Below are positions 57,453 to 64,000 of a DNA stretch of 64,000 nt, piece by piece (position 1 is the stretch's first letter; each line of letters begins with the position of its first letter). Source of the DNA: an uncultured SAR86 cluster bacterium (GTDB taxonomy: Bacteria; Pseudomonadota; Gammaproteobacteria; Magnimaribacterales; AG-339-G14); assembly GCA_902523885.1 (NCBI GenBank), contig CABZAV010000001.1, forward strand, positions 248,001 through 312,000, read 5' to 3'. Both the position numbers and the translations under genes were made by a program. Below the pieces are notes generated by a model. It saw nothing but the letters and a program-made list of their open reading frames with translations. It did not search any database and was not told the origin of the DNA.

Positions 57453-57999
57453 TAATTTTATTAATACTTATTTTATCACTTCCAATGATTGACTTGTCTT
57501 TGGTGTTAATTTCGATATTCTGTCCTTCGTATTTTTTTTCATCGAATATAAACATTAAATTTTTGCTGAAAGAAATTCTATTTTCTAAAAAATAAAAATT
57601 CATTTCGTCAGCTTCGCCGGTGAATGGTTTATTTAGATACATTCCTTTAAAAATAATTTTGCTCGGTATAAATAACTCTTCAGTACCATAATTTAATTTG
57701 GTACTTTCAGAAATAATCTCGACCTCAATTTCAGAATTTTTTATATTAATAATTGGATTAAAAATATCTAAAATTTTAGAATTAGACAATCCATTAATCA
57801 TTTTACTTTTTAAAGTTATGTCAAAGTCAGACTCAAAAAAATTGAGTTTGAGATTTATATCTTTAGCTTGAAATATATTTAAATTTTTATTCTTTTCTGC
57901 TGGGCCAGTTTCAGAATCAATATAGTAAGATGTTAGGAAAAATGTTAGTGCGATCAACGCCAGTAGCAAGACAATATAAACTGAGATTTGTTTGTACAT
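57424..57999 (-). CDS. lptC: LPS export protein LptC
   Basis: LptC is a single-pass inner-membrane protein that takes LPS from LptBFG. The 191-aa protein (same length as E. coli LptC) has one N-terminal membrane helix (about 8-25) and a beta-rich periplasmic domain with repeats of the LptA/LptC type (GEADEMNFYFLENRISFSKN). I place the start at the ATG at 57999, which overlaps the kdsD stop by one base, rather than the TTG one codon earlier. Sequence similarity is weak; position supports the name. kdsC is missing before it. Confidence 0.8.
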   Translation of the reverse strand: MYKQISVYIVLLLALIALTFFLTSYYIDSETGPAEKNKNLNIFQAKDINLKLNFFESDFDITLKSKMINGLSNSKILDIFNPIINIKNSEIEVEIISESTKLNYGTEELFIPSKIIFKGMYLNKPFTGEADEMNFYFLENRISFSKNLMFIFDEKKYEGQNIEINTKDKSIIGSDKISINKINDFKSEKNL

Positions 58000-58976
58000 C
58001 AAAAGATCTTTGCTTCAACAATATCATGCATTCTGATAATTCCTACAACTCTGTCTTTTTCGTCTTTAACAACAAGAGAATAAATTTTATTTTTATTCAT
58101 TTGATCAATAGCGTTTTTAATTTGCATGTTTTTGTTAATTGCTTGAAATTTTCTTGTCATCAAAGCGTTAATTTTTAAATTTTCAATATTAGAATTTTTA
58201 TTCAGTAATCTTCTAAGATCGCCATCGGTAAACAATCCAATTATTTTCCTTTTACTATCTTTTACCAGTGTAAGCCCAAGACCTTTGTTTGATATTTCAT
58301 AAATCACATCTTTCATGGGTGCCGAATCAGAAATTAATGGAAGAGAATTACCAGAAATCATTAAATCTTTTACTTTAAGAAGACTTTTGCCAAGTTTTCC
58401 GCCAGGATGATTTTTTGCAAAATCTTCTGGAGAAAATTTTCTAGCTTCGAGAATAGCTATGGCTATGGCGTCTCCTAAAATTAACATTGCCGAGGAGCTA
58501 GTAGTAGGAGCTAAATTTAGTGGACAAGCTTCTTCCGAGATTTCTAAATGTAAATTTAAGTTAGATTCTTTTGCTATGGATGATTCTTCGTTACCAGTTA
58601 CGGAAACTATAGTTCTAACTTTTGACTTACAAGTAGGAAAAATTTTGATAATTTCTTCTGTCTCTCCAGAAAATGAAAAGATTACTAAAATATCATTTTT
58701 TTTTAGACTACCAAGGTCGCCATGACTTGCCTCTGCTGCATTCAAATAAAATGATGATGTGCCTGTACTCGAGAAAGTAGAAGAAATTTTTGCAGCAATA
58801 TTGCCGGATTTACCAATACCCATCAAAACAATGTTTCCTCTGCAATTTATTATTAACTCGCAAATTTTATTAAATTTTTTTCTATCAATTTGATTCGGAA
58901 TTTTTGCCAAAGAGCTGACTTCTTGAGTAAACGTTTTTTTGGCTGAAGCAAAAAAATTAGGACTTTTTTTATTCAT
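57999..58976 (-). CDS. kdsD: arabinose-5-phosphate isomerase
   Basis: KdsD converts ribulose-5-P to arabinose-5-P, the first step towards Kdo in LPS. The 325-aa protein has a SIS sugar-isomerase domain (about 40-175: MGIGKSGNIAAKISSTFSSTGTSSFYLNAAEASHGDLG) and two CBS domains (about 205-325). It begins a minus-strand run kdsD-lptC-lptB-(RpoN-box protein)-mgtE and is divergent from mlaC. Confidence 0.96.
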   Translation of the reverse strand: MNKKSPNFFASAKKTFTQEVSSLAKIPNQIDRKKFNKICELIINCRGNIVLMGIGKSGNIAAKISSTFSSTGTSSFYLNAAEASHGDLGSLKKNDILVIFSFSGETEEIIKIFPTCKSKVRTIVSVTGNEESSIAKESNLNLHLEISEEACPLNLAPTTSSSAMLILGDAIAIAILEARKFSPEDFAKNHPGGKLGKSLLKVKDLMISGNSLPLISDSAPMKDVIYEISNKGLGLTLVKDSKRKIIGLFTDGDLRRLLNKNSNIENLKINALMTRKFQAINKNMQIKNAIDQMNKNKIYSLVVKDEKDRVVGIIRMHDIVEAKIF

Positions 58977-59029
58977 AACAGATAATTCTAACTTTTATAG
59001 TAAAATTTTTATAATAACAGATTGATTTT

Positions 59030-59623
59030 ATGCGAAAACTTTTAATATTTTTCATTTTATTCATTTTTTCTATGGTTTCACTTTCGGGCAATGAGGTTGA
59101 AGAATATGTTTTAGAACAACACAACAAGATCTTTAAATTTATAAATGACTCAGAACATCTTCTTGAAGAAGACAGAATCAAATTCCTAGAAGGATTAGAA
59201 GATGTTTTGAAAGATTTGATAATTTCTAAAGAAATCTCCAAAAGAGTTCTTGGGAAAAAAAATTACATAATAGCGACAAAAAAGCAAAAGAATGATTTTG
59301 ATTTAAAATTTAAAAATACTCTTTTCGATACTTACTCAACAGCCTTAGTTGAAATTGATAACGCAAATATAATCATTGATTCTCATGTCCACCCTAATGA
59401 ACGTTTAGATTTAGCAATTGTCAGAATGAGTGTAAGTGTTTCTGATACAGAATTTGATTTGATTTATAAAATGAAAAAAATAGAAGGAAAATGGAGAGTT
59501 ATTGGAATAATACTAGACGGAATAGACATGATTGCAATATTTAGAAAACAATTTAACAAACTTCTAACTGATTTTAACGGAAATTTTGATTTAGCAATAA
59601 AAAATTGGGAATTGGATAGTTAA
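59030..59623 (+). CDS. mlaC: MlaC-like periplasmic phospholipid-binding protein
   Basis: MlaC ferries phospholipids between the outer-membrane MlaA complex and the inner-membrane MlaFEDB transporter. The 197-aa protein has a signal peptide (about 1-20) and the MlaC/Ttg2 fold. The clearest match is the C-terminal [25 protein letters not shown], equivalent to the WRVYDVxxEGVSLVxxYRSQF segment. mlaF, mlaE, mlaD and mlaB, which accompany it in relatives, are absent. A TATAAT at 59010-59015 may be its -10 box. murA follows after 11 bases. Confidence 0.82.
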   Translation: MRKLLIFFILFIFSMVSLSGNEVEEYVLEQHNKIFKFINDSEHLLEEDRIKFLEGLEDVLKDLIISKEISKRVLGKKNYIIATKKQKNDFDLKFKNTLFDTYSTALVEIDNANIIIDSHVHPNERLDLAIVRMSVSVSDTEFDLIYKMKKIEGKWRVIGIILDGIDMIAIFRKQFNKLLTDFNGNFDLAIKNWELDS

Positions 59624-59634
59624 AATTTCATAAT

Positions 59635-60897
59635 ATGGATAAATTATTAATTGAAGGTGGCTTTCAACTTAATGGCTCCGTTACGGCTTCAGGCGCGAAA
59701 AATTCAGCACTGCCTATTTTAGCAAGTTCAATACTTCTTAAAGACAAACTAACTCTAGGCAATATTCCTCATTTGAATGACATTACAACAATGTTAGAAA
59801 TTCTAAGTTCAATGGGCGCTTATATGACCTTTAACGAGAATATGGATATTGAAGTAAATACCAGCTTAATTAATAATCTGAAAGCTAGATATGAGCTTGT
59901 TAAAACAATGAGGGCTTCAATCCTAGTTCTTGGCCCTCTATTAGCAAGATTCCACGAAGCAGAAGTCGCATTGCCTGGAGGATGTGCAATAGGAAGTAGG
60001 CCCGTAAATTTGCATTTGGATTGTATGAGAAAATTGGGTGCGAACATTGATACCACTAATGGGTATATTAAAGCATCAGCTAAGGGTGGATTAACAGGTG
60101 CAAATATAGAATTTTCTCAAGTAACAGTAACAGGGACAGAAAATGCAATTATGGCTGCCACGCTTGCAAAAGGCCAAACAAAAATTACCAATGCCGCAAA
60201 AGAACCAGAAGTGACAGATTTAATTAAGTGCCTTAATAAAATGGGAGCTAAAATTCAAGGGGAAGACACGGATAAGTTAATTATCGATGGAGTGAGAGAG
60301 CTGAAGCCTACAAATTTTTCTGTTATGCCAGACCGTATTGAAATAGCAACTTATCTCACTGCAACAACAATGACTGGAGGAGAAATAACTGTAAAAGCAG
60401 TTAATCCAAACACTATTGATAAAGTTCTTCAAAAATTAGAACTTGCTGGCGCCAAAATATCTAAAGATAAAGATTCGATAAGTTTAAAAATGAAGAAACT
60501 ACCTAATGCAGTAAATATTTCAACTGCTCCTTATCCTTCTTTTCCTACCGATATGCAAGCCCAATTTATTGCAATGAATTCAATTGCGAAAGGTCAGTCT
60601 GAAGTTATAGAGAATGTGTTCGAAAATAGATTTATGCACGTTCAAGAGTTAATTAGGATGGGAGGGAAAATTGAGTTAAAAGGAAATTTAGCTATGATCG
60701 ACGGAAACCTTAACGGATTAACCTCTGCTCCTGTTATGGCAACTGATCTGAGAGCTTCGGCAAGTCTAGTTTTAGCTGGCCTAGTTGCTAAAGGAATAAC
60801 TAAAATAGATAGAATTTATCATATAGACAGAGGATATGAGAGAATTGAAGAGAAATTAAAACTTCTTGGAGCAAAAATAGATAGAATTTCGGAATAA
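59635..60897 (+). CDS. murA: UDP-N-acetylglucosamine 1-carboxyvinyltransferase
   Basis: MurA starts peptidoglycan synthesis by adding enolpyruvate to UDP-GlcNAc and is the fosfomycin target. It is 420 aa (E. coli 419). The catalytic cysteine is C117 ([14 protein letters not shown]). [16 protein letters not shown] and the C-terminal [10 protein letters not shown] are conserved. The cysteine, rather than aspartate, predicts the ordinary fosfomycin-sensitive form. The ibaG gene usually before it is absent. Confidence 0.98.
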   Translation: MDKLLIEGGFQLNGSVTASGAKNSALPILASSILLKDKLTLGNIPHLNDITTMLEILSSMGAYMTFNENMDIEVNTSLINNLKARYELVKTMRASILVLGPLLARFHEAEVALPGGCAIGSRPVNLHLDCMRKLGANIDTTNGYIKASAKGGLTGANIEFSQVTVTGTENAIMAATLAKGQTKITNAAKEPEVTDLIKCLNKMGAKIQGEDTDKLIIDGVRELKPTNFSVMPDRIEIATYLTATTMTGGEITVKAVNPNTIDKVLQKLELAGAKISKDKDSISLKMKKLPNAVNISTAPYPSFPTDMQAQFIAMNSIAKGQSEVIENVFENRFMHVQELIRMGGKIELKGNLAMIDGNLNGLTSAPVMATDLRASASLVLAGLVAKGITKIDRIYHIDRGYERIEEKLKLLGAKIDRISE

Positions 60898-60899
60898 AT

Positions 60900-61508
60900 A
60901 TGTTGATTGCATTGCCTAAAGGAAGATTGCTTCCAGAAATCAAAAAGTTATTTTCTAAAATTGGAATAGATTTTGATGAAAACTCTCGAAAACTAATAAT
61001 CGAATCCTCTGAAGAAAACATAAAAATAGCTATTTTAAGAACTTGGGATATACCTAAGTTTGTAAATTATGGTGCTGCAGATCTTGGCATTGTTGGAAAA
61101 GATATTTTATTTGAGACGGATTTAGAAAATAATTATTACGAAATATTAGATTTGAAAATTGGAATTTGTAGGATGAGTTTAGCTTCATTGGATAGTAAAT
61201 TACCTGAAAATAAAAAAATAAAAGTTGCGACTAAATACCCCTCATTTTCAAAAGATTTTTTTTCTAAGCTTTCGAAAGACATTGATATTGTTATTTTAAA
61301 AGGAGCTATAGAGATAGCACCGATTCTAGGTCTTTCAGATTGTATAGTTGATCTCGTTCAGACAGGGAAAACATTAAAAGAAAATGGACTCAAAGAACTT
61401 GATTTAATTTCAAATATTAGCTCTAAATTGATAGTGAATAAATCTTCATTTAAGTCAAATAACAAAACTATTAAAAATTTACTAGAAAAACTTAAAAAAG
61501 AAATATGA
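60900..61508 (+). CDS. hisG: ATP phosphoribosyltransferase, short form
   Basis: HisG joins ATP and PRPP, the first step of histidine synthesis. At 202 aa it is the short form (HisG-S), which lacks the C-terminal regulatory domain and works with HisZ. LIALPKGRLLPE at the start and ILKGAIEIAPILGLSDCIVDLVQTGKTLKENGL, the PRPP site, are diagnostic. hisZ is not in the window. It is 2 bases after murA and overlaps hisD by 4, the murA-hisG-hisD order of Pseudomonas. Confidence 0.96.
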   Translation: MLIALPKGRLLPEIKKLFSKIGIDFDENSRKLIIESSEENIKIAILRTWDIPKFVNYGAADLGIVGKDILFETDLENNYYEILDLKIGICRMSLASLDSKLPENKKIKVATKYPSFSKDFFSKLSKDIDIVILKGAIEIAPILGLSDCIVDLVQTGKTLKENGLKELDLISNISSKLIVNKSSFKSNNKTIKNLLEKLKKEI

Positions 61509-62824
61509 CAAGACGTCTCATTCAAGAACTTTCTTTCAAAGATTTCATGAACAATTATGAGTCTATCAACCCACTTAAGACCTCTGAAAAATTAAAAAAA
61601 GAAGTTTCAAAGATTTTAGAAGAGGTAAAACTTTCTGAAGATGAAGCATTAATAAATTTTTCAAAGAAGTTTGATAATGTGGAATTTTCATCAGCTCAAA
61701 ATTTTAAATATGAAAATAAAGATTTTAAAAATGCTTATGAAAAACTAGATAATAAAATTATAAAAAACTTGGAATATTTAAAGTTGAGAATAACTAAGTT
61801 CCATTCAAAAAAAACAGTCACTGGTTGGAAATCGAAAGATTCAGCTTTCAATGAGTATGGACAAATAGTTAGACCGATAAATAGAGTAGGTTTATATGCT
61901 CCTGGAGGTACAGCTACCTATCCCTCTTCTGTTTTAATGACTTCAGTTTTAGCCAATATTGCTGGAGTGAATGAAATAATTTTAGCTTTTCCTCCTTCAG
62001 ACGAAAATATTACAAATTTAATGTTAGCTTGCTGTCACATTGGCGGTGTAACAGAAGCATTTAGTGTTGGCGGAGCACAATCTATCGCTGCTATGGCTTT
62101 TGGAACAGAATCCATAAAAAAAGTTGATAAAATTTTTGGCCCTGGAAATCAATATGTTGCAGAAGCTAAAAGACAGGTTTACGGAATAGTCGGTATTGAT
62201 TCTTTAACAGGCCCTTCTGAGGTGATGATAATTGCGGATGACTCAGCAAATCCTGAATATATAGCTGCTGATCTCCTTGCTCAAGCTGAACACGGAGTAG
62301 ATTCTTCGTGTTTCTTAGTTTTGATTGGTAAAGAAATAAAAAAAAATATTACCGATGCTTTGCAAAAACAATTATCCAATTTAAAAAGATCAGCTATTGC
62401 TAAAAAATCTTTAGAGAATTTTTCCTTTTTAGTTGAAGTAGAAAAATTTGATGAAGCAGAGTTAATCTGTAATTTTGTACATCCAGAACATTTACAAATT
62501 TCTTTAGAAAACCCAGAGCAACTGGTGAAAGAAAATTTATCTGCTGGAGCAATTTTTATAGGTACGTCTAATAGTGCAGTTTTCGGTGATTATTGTGCAG
62601 GACCTAGCCATGTTATTCCTACTAATGGTGCTAGCAGGTTTAGTTCTCAAGTTAATTTAAGCGACTTTTTTGTTACATCTTCTTATTCTATCCTTACTGA
62701 AAATCATGATAGTGATGAATTGCAAAAAGTAATTGATAGCTCAATTAATATAGCCGAGATGGAAGGGCTCTTTGCTCATTCCGAAGCATTAAAATATAGA
62801 AAAAAAAATATAAAGTCTAATTAA
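61505..62824 (+). CDS. hisD: histidinol dehydrogenase
   Basis: HisD oxidises histidinol to histidine in two NAD-dependent steps. The 439-aa enzyme has VGLYAPGGTATYPSSVLM, GGAQSIAAMAFGTES, KIFGPGNQYV and GPSEVMIIAD, plus the zinc and catalytic region LLAQAEHGVDSS and HPEHLQI. It overlaps hisG (ATGA) upstream and the convergent protease gene by 8 bases. hisC, next in Pseudomonas, is absent. Confidence 0.97.
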   Translation: MTRRLIQELSFKDFMNNYESINPLKTSEKLKKEVSKILEEVKLSEDEALINFSKKFDNVEFSSAQNFKYENKDFKNAYEKLDNKIIKNLEYLKLRITKFHSKKTVTGWKSKDSAFNEYGQIVRPINRVGLYAPGGTATYPSSVLMTSVLANIAGVNEIILAFPPSDENITNLMLACCHIGGVTEAFSVGGAQSIAAMAFGTESIKKVDKIFGPGNQYVAEAKRQVYGIVGIDSLTGPSEVMIIADDSANPEYIAADLLAQAEHGVDSSCFLVLIGKEIKKNITDALQKQLSNLKRSAIAKKSLENFSFLVEVEKFDEAELICNFVHPEHLQISLENPEQLVKENLSAGAIFIGTSNSAVFGDYCAGPSHVIPTNGASRFSSQVNLSDFFVTSSYSILTENHDSDELQKVIDSSINIAEMEGLFAHSEALKYRKKNIKSN

Positions 62825-63566
62825 TAATTGCTCTATAACTGTCCATAACTATATCTACAGGAATAGCAAAATTAAGTCCTTGGCTGCCACCTGATGTACT
62901 TTCAATAAAGTTGGTTATACCAATTAGTCTCCCTTTTGAATCAACCAAAGCTCCCCCAGAGTTTCCAGGATTTATAGATGCATCAGTTTGAATGAAAGAA
63001 CCATTTTTATTTTTAAATTGTCTATTTATTGCACTAACAATTCCAATGCTAAAAGACTGACCTAATCCTTGCGGATTACCAATCGCAACGACAGTTTCTC
63101 CAACTCTAAGATCTTCCAGATCCTTTCTAATTTTCATCGGAAGGTAGGTTTTATTTCCCAAAGTTTTTATTACTGCAACATCTGCATCTAAATCAAATCC
63201 TATAATCAATGCCTCTTCAGTTGTTCCATCATTAAATTCTACGATTAATTTTTGATTATTTTTAAAAGAGTCATCTACTACATGAAAGCTGGTAATTATA
63301 TTTCCTTCTTCTGTGATGATGACTCCCGATCCATTGGGGACAAATCCTGTTTTGATTACTTGTTTATATCTTTTAATTCCTAACAAATTCGATCTTTCTT
63401 GCCAAGCTTTCCATTTTTTTAAACTCCAAATATTCACTACTGAAGGAGAAGTTGTTTCCAGAGTTTTTGGTAAATTATCATTTTGATTCAAATTTAAAAA
63501 CAAATAACCTGAAAATAGCCCCAAAAGAAGCCATAAAGATAAATTTTTAACAAAATTTTTGTTCAT
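62817..63566 (-). CDS. degS: DegS/AlgW-like serine protease without PDZ domain
   Basis: DegS-type proteases sit on the inner membrane and cut anti-sigma factor RseA when outer-membrane proteins misfold. The 249-aa protein has an N-terminal membrane anchor (about 8-25) and a complete trypsin-like domain with H95 (SFHVVDD), D129 (DADVAVIK) and S203 (NPGNSGGAL). It ends at NFAIPVDIVMDSYRAIIN, where a PDZ domain of about 100 residues follows in E. coli DegS (355 aa). Its place by hisD and rplM matches Pseudomonas algW. Without PDZ the usual peptide sensing is absent. Confidence 0.88.
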   Translation of the reverse strand: MNKNFVKNLSLWLLLGLFSGYLFLNLNQNDNLPKTLETTSPSVVNIWSLKKWKAWQERSNLLGIKRYKQVIKTGFVPNGSGVIITEEGNIITSFHVVDDSFKNNQKLIVEFNDGTTEEALIIGFDLDADVAVIKTLGNKTYLPMKIRKDLEDLRVGETVVAIGNPQGLGQSFSIGIVSAINRQFKNKNGSFIQTDASINPGNSGGALVDSKGRLIGITNFIESTSGGSQGLNFAIPVDIVMDSYRAIIN

Positions 63567-63579
63567 ATCTATTGGAAAT

Positions 63580-63585
63580 TATAAT
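63580..63585 (+). promoter_or_regulatory. candidate -10 box for rplM
   Basis: A perfect TATAAT lies 46 bases upstream of the rplM ATG in the 65-base divergent gap. The -35 region falls in the degS N-terminus and is weak (TTTTTG-like). Start sites are not known. Confidence 0.35.
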
Positions 63586-63631
63586 CTCTCTGAGTTAATA
63601 TTCACGCCCTTCGTAGTTTAATTTAATAGTT

Positions 63632-64000
63632 ATGAAAACAAAAAGTTATAAAAATACTGATTTGGATAAGAAGTGGCTTCTGCTTGATGCAAGAGATGAA
63701 ACTTTAGGAAGACTAAGTTCTAAGATTGCATCTATTTTAATGGGCAAAAATAAAGCTCAATATACACCGCATAACGACTTAGGAGATTATGTAGTTGTTG
63801 TTAATGCAAAAAAGATCAGAGTTACAGGAAATAAAGACATACAAAAAAAGTATTACAAACATACAGGCTATCCAGGAGGACTAAAGTCATCTTCGTTTTC
63901 TGAAATAATCAAAAAAAACCCTAAAAATTTAATTTTAAAGGCTGTAAAGGGAATGCTACCTAAAAATAAACTTTCTAATTCTATGATATCCAATTTAAAA
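63632..64000 (+). CDS. rplM: 50S ribosomal protein L13 (3' truncated by window edge)
   Basis: L13 is an early-assembly 50S protein. Translation from the ATG at 63632 gives MKTKSYKNTDLDKKWLLLDA, then GRLSSKIASILMGKNKAQYTPHNDLGDYVVVVNA, KIRVTGNK and the signature KYYKHTGYPGGLKS, and runs open to the window end (123 codons of about 142). rpsI is expected next. The gene is divergent from the DegS-like protease. Confidence 0.97.
   Translation, partial: MKTKSYKNTDLDKKWLLLDARDETLGRLSSKIASILMGKNKAQYTPHNDLGDYVVVVNAKKIRVTGNKDIQKKYYKHTGYPGGLKSSSFSEIIKKNPKNLILKAVKGMLPKNKLSNSMISNLK

Overview
This window is a compact, AT-rich stretch of bacterial chromosome, by eye roughly one third G+C. It comes from a gammaproteobacterium with a streamlined genome. 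Conserved blocks follow Pseudomonas/E. coli order: rnhB-dnaE-accA-tilS; pepA-holC-valS; map-dapC-dapD; carAB-greA-rlmE-ftsH-folP-glmM-tpiA-secG-tRNA-rimP-nusA-infB-rbfA-truB-rpsO-pnp; lolB-ispE-tRNA-Gln-prs-rplY-pth-ychF-tRNA-Met; prfA-prmC-moeB; gatCAB; mreBCD; kdsD-lptC-lptB; and murA-hisG-hisD-degS/algW-rplM. Low G+C, overlapping genes, tiny spacers and missing members of otherwise conserved operons suggest a marine SAR86-like lineage. That placement is inference. I see no rRNA, IS element, prophage or CRISPR array, and no gene-free stretch over 300 bases.

Layout. 1-5925: DNA replication, fatty-acid and tRNA-modification genes on the plus strand. 5914-10447: leucine synthesis (leuA), a HolD-like protein with RimI, an aldo-keto reductase (tas), an ElaA-like acetyltransferase and a membrane-tethered cold-shock protein. 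10454-18278: valS, holC and pepA opposite lptF-lptG, plus two small membrane proteins. 18286-21106: lysine/peptidoglycan precursor genes dapD and dapC, with map. 21115-39858: one long plus-strand run for pyrimidine/arginine precursors, transcription and translation factors, FtsH, folate, glucosamine and triose-phosphate enzymes, and the PNPase cluster. 39886-44719: a minus-strand run including two tRNAs. 44767-49563: release factor 1, its methyltransferase, MoeB, then an acyl-CoA ligase and a MaoC-type hydratase. 49553-52707: GatCAB. 52775-55181: rod-shape genes. 55178-58976: magnesium transport, a tiny sigma-54 remnant and LPS export/Kdo genes. 59030-64000: MlaC, MurA, HisG, HisD, a DegS-like protease and the start of ribosomal protein L13.

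The strongest unusual feature is the gene at 56512-56739. It sits exactly where rpoN follows lptB in related bacteria, but encodes only the C-terminal DNA-binding RpoN-box domain of sigma-54 (75 aa). It overlaps both neighbours like a normal operon member. In the same genome map and dapC are adjacent, without the glnD that lies between them in Pseudomonas. The two fit an erosion of the PII/sigma-54 nitrogen-control system, with one domain retained. Other points of interest are an ispE stop codon lying inside tRNA-Gln, an initiator tRNA with a U1/U72 mismatch, a DegS without its PDZ domain, an MlaC without MlaFEDB alongside, an LPS export cluster without lptA, a truncated RbfA, a probable HolD psi subunit, and a two-hairpin leader with a terminator-like element before carA.
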